Program-made: the position numbers and the translations under genes
Assembly (NCBI GenBank): GCA_047600785.1
Contig: JASGKH010000002.1
Span: 1,736,001 to 1,800,000, forward strand
Direction: 5' to 3'
Source of the DNA: Breznakibacter sp047600785
GTDB taxonomy: Bacteria; Bacteroidota; Bacteroidia; Bacteroidales; Marinilabiliaceae
Length of the DNA: 64,000 nucleotides
Part shown: positions 54,040-62,854 of the stretch, piece after piece
Layout of the letters: each line of letters begins with the position of its first letter
Position numbering within the stretch: the first letter of the stretch is position 1
The notes under the pieces: generated by a model
Seen by the model: only the letters and a program-made list of their open reading frames with translations
Told to the model about the DNA's origin: nothing
Database searches by the model: none

Positions 54040-55521
54040 ATGGGTGTGTTAAGAAAGACAAGAACGGCACTTGCCGTCACCTTCGGGGTTATGTTGACCC
54101 TACTGTTCCTTGATTTCACGGGCACCGTACACTCGCTTTTCGGATGGATGGCCAACATCCAGTTCCTCCCTGCGCTGCTGGCAATCAATGTGGCGATCAT
54201 CATAGGATTGGTTGTGCTTACGCTTGTATTTGGCCGTATTTATTGCTCGGTCATCTGCCCTTCGGGCGTGTTTCAGGATGCGGTATCGCGCATCGCAGGA
54301 AGGGCAAAGAAATACCGCTTCGCGTATTCCCCCGAACGGAGAATATGGCGCTATGGCGTACTGGTACTCTTTGTGACGGCTTTTATTACAGGCATAGGCT
54401 CGGTGGTAGCACTGCTCGATCCCTACGGCATTTTTGGACGAATGGTGGCCCAATTGTTATCGCCGATTTATTCATGGGGCAACAATGCACTGGCTTATCT
54501 GGCCGAACGTGCCGACAGTTACCTGTTTTACGGCACTGAGGTGTGGATGAAAGGAATCGGCACCTTTGCCGTAGCGCTCGGCTCTGCAGGGCTCATTGCC
54601 CTTTTGGCCTGGCGTGGCGGACGAACCTACTGCAACACCATCTGCCCCGTGGGTACCATCCTCGGTGCAGTGTCCCGTTTTTCCTTTTTCAAACACCGTT
54701 TCGACAACGATAAATGCAACAGCTGCGGATTGTGCGCCCGTCAATGCAAGGCTTCGTGCATCGACGTCAAGCAGCATGCAATCGATTATAGCCGTTGTGT
54801 GGCATGCTTCAACTGCATTGACGCCTGTAACAAAAATGCCATGCGCTACGCGCGTCCTTCCAAAAAACAATCCGTCACAGCTCCCACCGTTGATCCAGGG
54901 CGACGCAGCATGCTTGCCGTTTCGGCCGCACTATTGGCCACCGCCGCCGTAAAGGCCCAAGAAAAAAAAGGAGATGGCGGTTTGGCCCACATCGAAGATA
55001 AACAGGCCCCCCAACGTCAATTGCACGTGGTTCCGCCAGGGGCCCAAAGCATTCGTAACTTCGGCCAAAAATGCGTGGGTTGCCAGTTGTGCGCATCCCA
55101 CTGCCCCAACCATGTACTTAGGCCGTCGACGGATCTTATGCGGTTCATGCAACCCGAGATGTCGTTCGAACACGGATACTGCAGGCCCGAATGCACAAAA
55201 TGCTCCGAGGTCTGCCCATCGGGGGCCATCGTGCCCATCAGCACGGCCGATAAATCGGCCGTGCAAATCGGTCACGCCGTGTGGCTGGAAAAGAACTGTG
55301 TGGTACTGGCCGATGGGGTTTATTGTGACAATTGCGCCCGTCACTGCCCGGTGGGCGCTATCCAAATGATAGAAAAGGCCCCCGCAACCACAGAGCCACA
55401 GAAAATACCGATGATAAACACCGAACGGTGCATTGGTTGCGGCGCCTGCGAAAACCTTTGTCCCGCCCGTCCGTTCAGCGCCATTTATGTAGAAGGGCAT
55501 TCCATGCACCGAATCGTTTAA
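54040..55521 (+). CDS. NapH/NapG-like fused membrane polyferredoxin
   Basis: 493 residues. The first 285 match NapH/NosR-type quinol-oxidising membrane proteins: four or five helices, the CxxxCP motifs CSVICPSG (69-76) and CNTICPVG (198-205), and two 4Fe-4S sites (CNSCGLCARQC, CVACFNCIDAC, 226-263). Then GRRSMLAVSAALLATAAVKAQ (about 287-306, here 20 residues plus one) reads as an internal twin-arginine signal, and the rest is a NapG-like four-cluster ferredoxin: CVGCQLCASHC, CTKCSEVC, CDNCARHC, CIGCGACENLC. So electrons should pass from the quinol pool to the periplasm. First gene of the operon; the next starts 11 bp later. Confidence 0.85.
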   Translation: MGVLRKTRTALAVTFGVMLTLLFLDFTGTVHSLFGWMANIQFLPALLAINVAIIIGLVVLTLVFGRIYCSVICPSGVFQDAVSRIAGRAKKYRFAYSPERRIWRYGVLVLFVTAFITGIGSVVALLDPYGIFGRMVAQLLSPIYSWGNNALAYLAERADSYLFYGTEVWMKGIGTFAVALGSAGLIALLAWRGGRTYCNTICPVGTILGAVSRFSFFKHRFDNDKCNSCGLCARQCKASCIDVKQHAIDYSRCVACFNCIDACNKNAMRYARPSKKQSVTAPTVDPGRRSMLAVSAALLATAAVKAQEKKGDGGLAHIEDKQAPQRQLHVVPPGAQSIRNFGQKCVGCQLCASHCPNHVLRPSTDLMRFMQPEMSFEHGYCRPECTKCSEVCPSGAIVPISTADKSAVQIGHAVWLEKNCVVLADGVYCDNCARHCPVGAIQMIEKAPATTEPQKIPMINTERCIGCGACENLCPARPFSAIYVEGHSMHRIV

Positions 55522-55532
55522 ACGACACAGAT

Positions 55533-56918
55533 ATGTCAGACCCAAAAAATAGGATCATCCGTCGCGATTTCCTCAAACTATTGGGCGGGGGAACTGCCGC
55601 CGCCGCTGCCACGTTTGCAGGTTGTGATTCGATTTCGCGCCCCGGCGGCGGAAAAAGCACCGCCGAAGTACCCACCGACCAGATGACGTACCGCACCTCG
55701 CCGGCTACAGGCGACAACGTATCGTTGCTTGGATACGGTTGTATGCGCTGGCCCCTGCTTCCTGCACCCGCCGCCGACGGCAACGTGATTGACCAGGCTG
55801 CGGTGAACGAATTGGTCGACTATGCCATTGCCCATGGTGTAAATTATTTCGACACGTCGCCCGTTTACGTACAGGGATGGTCCGAAAGATCCACCGGTAT
55901 TGCGCTCAGCAGGCATCCCCGCGACAAATACCTCATCGCGACAAAATTGTCCAATTTCAATCCCGCCACATGGAGCCGTGAGGCTTCTATACAAATGTAC
56001 CACAACTCGCTGAAAGAGCTACAGGTGGACTATCTCGACTACATGCTGCTGCATGCCATCGGACTGGGGGGCATGGACGCGTTGAAGGGCCGCTACATCG
56101 ACAATGGCATACTCGACTTTTTAATCGATGAACGCAAAGCCGGGCGAATCCGGAACCTGGGTTTTTCATACCATGGCGACATCAAGGTATTCGATCACCT
56201 ATTGTCGTTGCACGACACCATCAAATGGGATTTTGTGCAGATACAACTGAACTATATCGACTGGGAACATGCTTCGGGCAGAAACACCAATGCCGTTTAT
56301 CTGTACGGCGAACTGGAAAAAAGGGACATTCCCGCCGTCGTAATGGAACCGTTGCTGGGGGGAAGACTGGCCAAACTACCGCAATATCTGGCCGCCAGGC
56401 TTAAACAGCAACGCCCCGACGAAAGTATTGCCTCATGGGCATTTCGCCATGCGGGCACTTATCCAAAAGTGTTGACCGTACTCAGTGGCATGACTTACAT
56501 GGAACATCTGCAGGATAACATCCGGACTTATGCCCCGCTCGAACCGTTGAATACCGGGGAGTTCGAGCTACTTACGGATACGGCCAGATTAATGATGGAG
56601 TATTCCCTCATTCCCTGCACGGCCTGCCAGTACTGCATGCCGTGCCCATATGGCATTGACATCCCCTCGGTGTTCCTGCACTACAATAAATGCCTTAGCG
56701 AGCACAATGTGCCCGAAAGCGCCCAGGACGAGAACTACCGCAAGGCCAGAAAGGCCTTTTTGGTGGGTTACGACAGGAGTGTCCCCAGATTACGGCAGGC
56801 AAGCCATTGCATCGGGTGTAACCAGTGTACCCCCCATTGCCCGCAGGCAATCAAAATCCCACAGGAACTCCGGCAAATCGATGATTATGTCGAAAAACTG
56901 AAACAAGAAACGTTATGA
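55533..56918 (+). CDS. Tat-exported aldo/keto reductase with C-terminal 4Fe-4S ferredoxin domain
   Basis: 461 residues from the ATG at 55533 (11 bp after the previous stop); the frame is open further back but inside the polyferredoxin gene. The start IIRRDFLKLLGGG is a twin-arginine signal with a lipobox-like FAGC. The aldo/keto reductase tetrad is present: D107, Y112, K138 and H174. The C-terminal part has CTACQYCMPCPYGIDIP and CIGCNQCTPHCP for two 4Fe-4S clusters. This is a COG1453-type enzyme. Export places it where NADPH is not available, so clusters fed by the polyferredoxin are the likely electron source. Its TGA overlaps the next ATG. Confidence 0.88.
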   Translation: MSDPKNRIIRRDFLKLLGGGTAAAAATFAGCDSISRPGGGKSTAEVPTDQMTYRTSPATGDNVSLLGYGCMRWPLLPAPAADGNVIDQAAVNELVDYAIAHGVNYFDTSPVYVQGWSERSTGIALSRHPRDKYLIATKLSNFNPATWSREASIQMYHNSLKELQVDYLDYMLLHAIGLGGMDALKGRYIDNGILDFLIDERKAGRIRNLGFSYHGDIKVFDHLLSLHDTIKWDFVQIQLNYIDWEHASGRNTNAVYLYGELEKRDIPAVVMEPLLGGRLAKLPQYLAARLKQQRPDESIASWAFRHAGTYPKVLTVLSGMTYMEHLQDNIRTYAPLEPLNTGEFELLTDTARLMMEYSLIPCTACQYCMPCPYGIDIPSVFLHYNKCLSEHNVPESAQDENYRKARKAFLVGYDRSVPRLRQASHCIGCNQCTPHCPQAIKIPQELRQIDDYVEKLKQETL

Positions 56919-59194
56919 CGATGGAGCATTTGGTCGAACGCCTGCACCACGGGAACTGTTCGTGCGTGATTGCCAGAGGCGACGAAGTACGCACTTTTAC
57001 CCGGCGTGGCGTGGCCGATTTGTACGATTTATTAAAACATGACCCTCTTTTTTTGCAAAATGCCCAGATAGCCGATAAAATCATCGGCAAGGGGGCGGCC
57101 GCGTTGATCGTTAAGGGAGGAATGGACCGCGTTTACGCCGATGTGATGAGCGAACCGGCCTTTAAACTGCTGACGCAGGCTGCAATTGAAGTATCGTACG
57201 GTCGGTTGGTCCCCCATATCATTAACAGAGACCGTACCGACTGGTGTCCTTTGGAAAAAAGTTGCCGTTCATCGGATTCTATTGAGGAACTAATGCCCGT
57301 CATCGACGCTTTTATCGCTAAAATGCGTGGTATTTCCGCATTTTGGGCTTTTGGGGTATCTCTTTTGGGTTCTTCGTTATGGGCACAAAACACTGTCCTC
57401 AACGACACATTGGCGATACCCGAAGTGGTGGTCACCGGCACCCGTCAGGAAACGGACGTGCGCCACTTACCCATGAGCGTATCGGTGGTGGACCGCACAC
57501 AAATCGAAAAACGTTACGAGCCATCGTTATTACCGGTTTTGACAGAGCAGGTGCCCGGGCTTTTTACCACTGCCCGAGGTATAATGGGATATGGGGTTTC
57601 AACCGGAGCCTCGGGCGGCATGAGCATGCGTGGTGTGGGCGGGACTCCCGCCACCGGGATGCTGGTGCTGATTGATGGACATCCCCAGTACATGGGATTG
57701 ATGGGACATCCCATTGCCGATGCTTACCAATCGATGCTGGCAAAAAAGGTCGAAGTCGTGAGGGGGCCCGCTTCGGTCCTGTATGGGTCGAACGCCATGG
57801 GCGGCGTCATTCACATCATTACCGACCAAAGCAATGATGACGCGTTAAAGAGCCACGTCCGCTTGGGTTACGGCTCGTTCAACACCGTCACCACCGAAGC
57901 AGGCAGTCGATACCGCCACAAGGGGTTTTCATCGCTGGTCACCGGATCGTATAACCGAACCGATGGGCACAGGAAGCGCATGGGGTTTGAACAGTACGGC
58001 GGGTACGGCAAAGTTGGGTATGATTTTTCGCAAACATGGAAAGCGTTTGCCGACGTGAACCTCACCCACTTTAATGCATCCAATCCGGGGACAATCCTCA
58101 ACCCCGTTTATGAAAACGACTCGCGCATAACAAGGGGCATGGCCTCGGCATCGCTGGAAAACAAGTACCACTCGGCATCGGGCGCGTTAAAGCTCTTTTA
58201 CAACTGGGGCAGGCATCAAATCAACGATGGCTACGCGGAAGGGGGGACCCCGCGAGACTACCTCTTTAAATCGTCGGATCACATGTTCGGCGCCACCCTG
58301 TACCAAAGCGCGTCGTTTTTCCAAGGCAATTGGTTGACGCTGGGCTTCGATTTCAAACAATTCGGAGGCGTTGCCCGTAATGACTTTTTCACAGGAACAA
58401 GTACCACCCTTGGCGACAGAACCGAAGAGGAAGTGGCAGGGTATGCGGATTGGCGCCAAAACATAGGCCAGATATTAACCCTGAACGCAGGAGTGCGTTA
58501 CGACCACCATTCGCGCACGGGAGGCCAATGGGTCCCACAAGCAGGCGTTTCCGTATGCCCTTTGCCCAGCGGGGAAATGAAATTGATGGCAAGCCGGGGG
58601 TTTCGAAACCCAACCATCCGGGAACTGTATATGTTTCCGCCCCAGAACCCCGATTTAAAGCCCGAAAGCTTATGGAATTACGAAATATCGTGGTCGCAAC
58701 GGTTGTGGCAGGGACGCTTTGCGTACGGTGTGAATTTGTTCCTCGTTAAAGGTGACAATATGATCCAGACCATTGTGCAGCAAGGCCGTCCGCTCAATGT
58801 GAACACCGGGGAGATCGAGAACCGTGGGGCCGAACTCTCGGCCGCCTGCCGTTTGTCAAAGGCCGTTAACCTGTCGGGCAATTACAGCCTGCTGCACATG
58901 GAAACACCGGTCACTGGTGCTCCCGAACAAAAGATCTATCTGGGCGTAGACTATTTGCAAGGACGCTGGACAGCCTCCACGGGCCTGCAACACGTGGAAG
59001 GGCTTTATACGTCGACCAGCCCCAACACCACAGAAACCTACACCCTTTGGAACCTGCGGGGTGGTTTTGATTTAAATGACAAGATTGGACTATATTTAAA
59101 GCTCGAAAACCTTTTGGACCAGACATACGAGATCAATTCAGGCTTTCCCATGCCCGGTATAACGGTTATGGGGGGCATCAGCATCAACTTTTAA
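56915..59194 (+). CDS. DUF1893 domain fused in frame to a TonB-dependent receptor
   Basis: One frame of 759 residues. Residues 1-136 form a complete DUF1893 domain (cytidine-deaminase-like): NCSCVIARGDEVRTFTRRG, GKGAAALIVKGG and DWCPLEKSC. Residue 137 is a Met (57323) starting MRGISAFWAFGVSLLGSSLWAQ, a normal signal peptide, followed by a plug (PEVVVTGTRQETDVRHLPMSV, VEVVRGPASVLYGSNAMGG) and a barrel ending GGISINF. A cytoplasmic domain and a signal peptide rarely share one chain, so either the DUF1893 stop codon was lost or the receptor (623 residues, BtuB-like size) is started again at 57323. The first ATG overlaps the preceding TGA, showing coupling. Confidence 0.85.
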   Translation: MTMEHLVERLHHGNCSCVIARGDEVRTFTRRGVADLYDLLKHDPLFLQNAQIADKIIGKGAAALIVKGGMDRVYADVMSEPAFKLLTQAAIEVSYGRLVPHIINRDRTDWCPLEKSCRSSDSIEELMPVIDAFIAKMRGISAFWAFGVSLLGSSLWAQNTVLNDTLAIPEVVVTGTRQETDVRHLPMSVSVVDRTQIEKRYEPSLLPVLTEQVPGLFTTARGIMGYGVSTGASGGMSMRGVGGTPATGMLVLIDGHPQYMGLMGHPIADAYQSMLAKKVEVVRGPASVLYGSNAMGGVIHIITDQSNDDALKSHVRLGYGSFNTVTTEAGSRYRHKGFSSLVTGSYNRTDGHRKRMGFEQYGGYGKVGYDFSQTWKAFADVNLTHFNASNPGTILNPVYENDSRITRGMASASLENKYHSASGALKLFYNWGRHQINDGYAEGGTPRDYLFKSSDHMFGATLYQSASFFQGNWLTLGFDFKQFGGVARNDFFTGTSTTLGDRTEEEVAGYADWRQNIGQILTLNAGVRYDHHSRTGGQWVPQAGVSVCPLPSGEMKLMASRGFRNPTIRELYMFPPQNPDLKPESLWNYEISWSQRLWQGRFAYGVNLFLVKGDNMIQTIVQQGRPLNVNTGEIENRGAELSAACRLSKAVNLSGNYSLLHMETPVTGAPEQKIYLGVDYLQGRWTASTGLQHVEGLYTSTSPNTTETYTLWNLRGGFDLNDKIGLYLKLENLLDQTYEINSGFPMPGITVMGGISINF

Positions 59195-59207
59195 ACCCGT
59201 TTACGCT

Positions 59208-59726
59208 ATGCAAACAACCACATTAAAGCTCTATTCCTTGAGCTACTCTCAGGCAAGAACATACATGCTGGCCGCCGCTTTTGTGTTGGGCAATGTTGTC
59301 GTACCACAACTTTTCCATCTGATCCCTCGCGGGGGCCTGATATTCTTGCCCATCTACTTTTTCACCCTGGTGGGGGCCTACAAATATGGATGGAAAGTAG
59401 GGTTGCTCACGGCCGTGGCTTCTCCGCTGGCCAATTCGGCTCTGTTTGGCATGCCGGTGATAGCCATGTTGCCCGTGCTCATTGCCAAATCGACATTGTT
59501 GGCCTTTGCCGCAGGATTGGCCGCAATGTATTTTAAAAGATTATCGATTGCCATTCTGACTTTGGTGGTCCTTGCTTATCAATTGGCAGGAACGCTTGTG
59601 GAATGGGCCATTGTGGGTGACCTTCTCAAAGCGGTCCAGGATTTCCGCTTGGGACTCCCCGGAATGGCATTGCAGATTTTTGGAGGGTACCTGGCCATTA
59701 AATATTTGGCCGGGCACAAGGAATGA
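59208..59726 (+). CDS. ECF transporter S-component-like membrane protein
   Basis: 172 residues with five or six membrane helices (YMLAAAFVLGNVVVPQLFHL, GLIFLPIYFFTLVGAYKYG, KVGLLTAVASPLANSALFG and others), the size and pattern of substrate-binding S-components of energy-coupling-factor vitamin transporters. No ECF ATPase or T-component is in the window, so it would share them. It starts 13 bp after the TonB receptor stop, implying that both import the same small molecule, perhaps a vitamin or cofactor. The ligand cannot be read. Confidence 0.75.
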   Translation: MQTTTLKLYSLSYSQARTYMLAAAFVLGNVVVPQLFHLIPRGGLIFLPIYFFTLVGAYKYGWKVGLLTAVASPLANSALFGMPVIAMLPVLIAKSTLLAFAAGLAAMYFKRLSIAILTLVVLAYQLAGTLVEWAIVGDLLKAVQDFRLGLPGMALQIFGGYLAIKYLAGHKE

Positions 59727-59838
59727 AGGCCAGAAAACGAGACTGCCATTACCTTTTTGTGGTTAAGCCCATAGAAGGACATGCACAAAAAAGAAAGGCT
59801 GTCCCGAAAGTTTCGCCGGAAGTTAATCCACAAAAATA

Positions 59839-59879
59839 CAAAGCCACGGTACCTTGGGATTATAAGTATCGTGGCTTTG
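59839..59879. terminator. Two-way intrinsic terminator
   Basis: CAAAGCCACGGTAC (59839-59852) pairs with GTATCGTGGCTTTG (59866-59879), a 14-bp stem with one G-T pair and a 13-nt loop. On the plus strand TGCTTTTCTTT follows; on the minus strand TATTTTTG follows. It lies between the S-component gene and the AraC gene that converge on it. Confidence 0.85.
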
Positions 59880-59976
59880 TGCTTTTCTTTCCTGCAGAAA
59901 GCAACGGACCGGTTCCAAGTGAACCAAGCAGCTTCGCCGGTTAGCTGAAAAACTGTTTTTTTGGGCAGCTTTTCTT

Positions 59977-60873
59977 TCAATTCAGGTTCCTGAACTCCGT
60001 TGGTGTGTACCCTACGTTCTTTTTGAACATGCGGGTGAAATGTTGAGGGTACTTAAACCCCAGTTCATAAGCTATCTCGCTCAATGTTTTGCTGGTGTCG
60101 AACACCTTTTCCTTCGCTATATCCATCAACTTAAGCTGAATGTGTTCCTGGGCCGATTTGCCCGTCTCCTTTTTGAGCAAATCACCAAGGTAGTTGGCCG
60201 AAAGATGAAGCCGGTCGGCGCAATATCGCACAGAGGGAAGCCCTGTGGTTTGGGGCTTGTCCGATTGGAAATAATCGTTCAGGACATTTTCGAACCGGAC
60301 AATGACATCTTTGTTCTCGTTCCCGCGCGTAATGAACTGACGGTCGTAAAACCTCATGCAATAATTGAGCAAAAGTTCAATATTGGAGACAATGAGCGTT
60401 TTACTGTGTTTATCGATGGCGTGCCGCGACTCATGGTCAATTTTGCCGAGGCAGTCGATCACCACCTGCCGTTCCTGTTCCGATAGATGCAAAGCCTCGT
60501 ACACCTCGTACGAAAAGAAAGTGTAGTCTTTGATGCGTTGCCCCAATGATGTCCCATGTATCAGATCGGGATGGAACACAAGGGCGTATCCCTGAGGTTG
60601 AAAATACTCCCCGTTGTTCTCCACGCCGATAACCTGTCCCGGGGCAATAAACACCAACGTCCCCTCCTGGTAATCGTAATTGCGCATCCCGTATCTGAGT
60701 TCGCCGCATTTTGTCTCTTTTAAGAAAATGGTGTATAATCCCATATACATGCGCATATGCTGAACTTCGGGCGATTTTGAGAAATCGATCACACTCACCT
60801 GGGGATGGTATGTTTCCTGCCCCTTAATGTCATTGTACTGGCTAACGCTTTCCACTCTTACGATCTTGTCCAT
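59977..60873 (-). CDS. AraC-family transcriptional regulator
   Basis: 298 residues: an N-terminal cupin-type sensor (about 30-125: FIAPGQVIGVENNGEYFQP, GYALVFHPDLIHGTSLG) and a C-terminal double HTH (about 195-298: VRYCADRLHLSANYLGDLLK, LSEIAYELGFKYPQHFTRMF, TPTEFRNLN). It diverges from the aldo/keto reductase at 61051 with 177 bp between starts. In E. coli the AraC-type YqhC controls yqhD and an aldo/keto reductase in aldehyde stress; the order here is like that set. Confidence 0.92.
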   Translation of the reverse strand: MDKIVRVESVSQYNDIKGQETYHPQVSVIDFSKSPEVQHMRMYMGLYTIFLKETKCGELRYGMRNYDYQEGTLVFIAPGQVIGVENNGEYFQPQGYALVFHPDLIHGTSLGQRIKDYTFFSYEVYEALHLSEQERQVVIDCLGKIDHESRHAIDKHSKTLIVSNIELLLNYCMRFYDRQFITRGNENKDVIVRFENVLNDYFQSDKPQTTGLPSVRYCADRLHLSANYLGDLLKKETGKSAQEHIQLKLMDIAKEKVFDTSKTLSEIAYELGFKYPQHFTRMFKKNVGYTPTEFRNLN

Positions 60874-61050
60874 ACCGGTTCTTTGTTTATGGACACAAAT
60901 TTAAACGCTTCATTTCGAATAAACTATGGCTATATATGCAAATCGGTAATAATGGTAGCAGAACCTGTAATCGGTATAAGACCCTTGCTGTTTTTTTGGG
61001 TCAATTTTGCATCATCACATCACGACAAATTGGATTCAAAAAACATCATT

Positions 61051-62046
61051 ATGGAAAAAAGGACACTTGGCAACAGCAACTTGGAAGTTTCCGCCATTGG
61101 GCTGGGCTGCATGGGAATGAGCTTTGGGTACGGACCGGCGCAGGATAAAAAAGCAATGGTTGGCTTGATACACCGCGCCGTGGAGCTAGGGGTGACTTTC
61201 TTTGACACTGCCGAAATATATGGCCCGCTCGTTAACGAAGAACTGGTGGGGGAAGCATTGGCTCCCTATCGCGACAAAGTGGTAATTGCAACCAAGTTCG
61301 GGTTTGCACCCGCCACGCCCGGCGAAAAGCCATGGAGTACGCTGAACAGCAGGCCCGAGCATATCAAACAAGCAGTAGAGGGCTCACTAAAGCGTTTAAG
61401 GACCGATGTGATCGACCTTTATTACCAGCACCGCGTGGACCCCGATGTGCCCATCGAAGAGGTGGCCGGTGCCGTGAAGGAACTGATCGGTCAGGGAAAA
61501 GTGAAACATTTTGGATTATCGGAAGCCGGGGTACAAACCATTCGAAGGGCACATGCCGTACAACCCGTTACAGCTTTGCAAAGTGAGTATTCGCTGTGGT
61601 GGCGCGAGCCCGAAGAGGCCATTCTTCCAACCCTGGAAGAACTGGGAATCGGTTTTGTGCCGTTTAGCCCGCTTGGCAAGGGTTTCCTGACAGGGACCAT
61701 CGACGAAAACACATCCTTTGACAGTACCGACTTCCGTAATACCGTTCCACGTTTGTTGCCCGAAAACCGCAAGGCCAACCAGGCGTTGGTCGACTTAATC
61801 GCGCATTTCGCCCGGGAGAAGGGTGCGGCACCGGCACAAATCGCATTGGCATGGTTGCTTGGCCAAAAACCTTGGATGGTGCCCATTCCCGGGACTACCA
61901 AGTTACACCGTTTGGAAGAGAACATCGGGGCCGCGCAGGTTACCCTTTCCGATGAAGAATTGAAAGCCATCGGGATGGCGGCCGAAACGATTCCGGTCCA
62001 CGGAACCAGGTATTCCGAAAGCTCACAAAAGTTGATCGATCGATAA
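61051..62046 (+). CDS. Aldo/keto reductase, cytoplasmic
   Basis: 331 residues from the ATG at 61051 (MEKRTLGNSNLEVSAIGLG, the standard start of the family); the frame is open to 60805 without family likeness. The tetrad is D52, Y57, K82 and H127 (FFDTAEIYG, VVIATKFG, YYQHRVDP), and GTTKLHRLEENIGA is the NADPH 2'-phosphate site. It reduces aldehydes or ketones with NADPH. First gene of the probable run AKR-flavodoxin-FMN reductase-YqhD, divergent from its likely regulator. Confidence 0.93.
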   Translation: MEKRTLGNSNLEVSAIGLGCMGMSFGYGPAQDKKAMVGLIHRAVELGVTFFDTAEIYGPLVNEELVGEALAPYRDKVVIATKFGFAPATPGEKPWSTLNSRPEHIKQAVEGSLKRLRTDVIDLYYQHRVDPDVPIEEVAGAVKELIGQGKVKHFGLSEAGVQTIRRAHAVQPVTALQSEYSLWWREPEEAILPTLEELGIGFVPFSPLGKGFLTGTIDENTSFDSTDFRNTVPRLLPENRKANQALVDLIAHFAREKGAAPAQIALAWLLGQKPWMVPIPGTTKLHRLEENIGAAQVTLSDEELKAIGMAAETIPVHGTRYSESSQKLIDR

Positions 62047-62135
62047 TAAAAACAATGCGGTTTGGAAAGGAAGACTTTTAAACTTCGGACAGACAGGAAC
62101 GGAGTAGAAAAAGCTAAATAATGGACATTAAGAAC

Positions 62136-62163
62136 GGGATCCGGGATCCGGGATCCGGGATAC
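62136..62163 (+). repeat. 7-bp tandem repeat (GGGATCC, four copies)
   Basis: Three exact copies of GGGATCC and a fourth, GGGATAC, run head to tail in the 227-bp gap between the aldo/keto reductase and the flavodoxin. The repeat makes overlapping self-complementary GGATCC blocks. Slippage could change its length. Confidence 0.85.
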
Positions 62164-62273
62164 GCCACCCACGCCATGTGATCGATTAAGAAAACCATAT
62201 GAAACGAACCACTGGTAAGTCCCACCTGCACAAGGAGGGATGATCTGGCTTCTGAAAAATAAATTATTAATAC

Positions 62274-62837
62274 ATGAAAACAAAGATCATTTTATTGATT
62301 TTGACCATTATCCTAACATCAGGCTTTAGATTGAGCGCACAGGACGGCATTTCCGGAACCAAAATGTTGGTGGTGTATTTTTCGCACACCAAAAACACAA
62401 AAGAAATTGCCATGCAAATCCAGGAACTGACCGGAGCCGATACATTCGAACTGGTACCGGCAAGGGACTACCCAACCGAGTATCAGACGCTTATAGAACA
62501 GGCCAAAAAAGAGATAAATGCCGGTTATAAACCGGTACTGAAAAGCAACATGGAAAGCATCAAACAATACGATGTAATATTCGTTGGGTCTCCTAACTGG
62601 TGGAGCACCATTGCACCGCCAGTGGCCACGTTTCTGGGCAGCCATGACTTTTCGGGAAAAACCATTGTACCGTTCATGACCCACGAGGGAACCAAAATGG
62701 GAAGCAGTGAAGCCGACATGAAAAAATCCTGTCCCAAATCGATCTTTTTGAAAGGATTGCCCATCAGAGGCAGTTTGGTGAAAAAGGCCAAACCCGAGGT
62801 CGCACTGTGGTTGCGCGAGATTAAAATGATAAAATAA
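62274..62837 (+). CDS. Exported flavodoxin-like protein
   Basis: 187 residues starting with a signal peptide (IILLILTIILTSGFRLSAQ), then a flavodoxin fold: MLVVYFSHTKNTKEIAMQI is the phosphate-binding loop, and IFVGSPNWWSTIAPPVATFL the second FMN site. Flavodoxins are normally cytoplasmic; this one seems to be sent to the periplasm, so its partner is unknown. Stop is 17 bp before the FMN reductase start, on the same strand. Confidence 0.88.
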   Translation: MKTKIILLILTIILTSGFRLSAQDGISGTKMLVVYFSHTKNTKEIAMQIQELTGADTFELVPARDYPTEYQTLIEQAKKEINAGYKPVLKSNMESIKQYDVIFVGSPNWWSTIAPPVATFLGSHDFSGKTIVPFMTHEGTKMGSSEADMKKSCPKSIFLKGLPIRGSLVKKAKPEVALWLREIKMIK

Positions 62838-62854
62838 ACGTGCTAAATTTGAAT

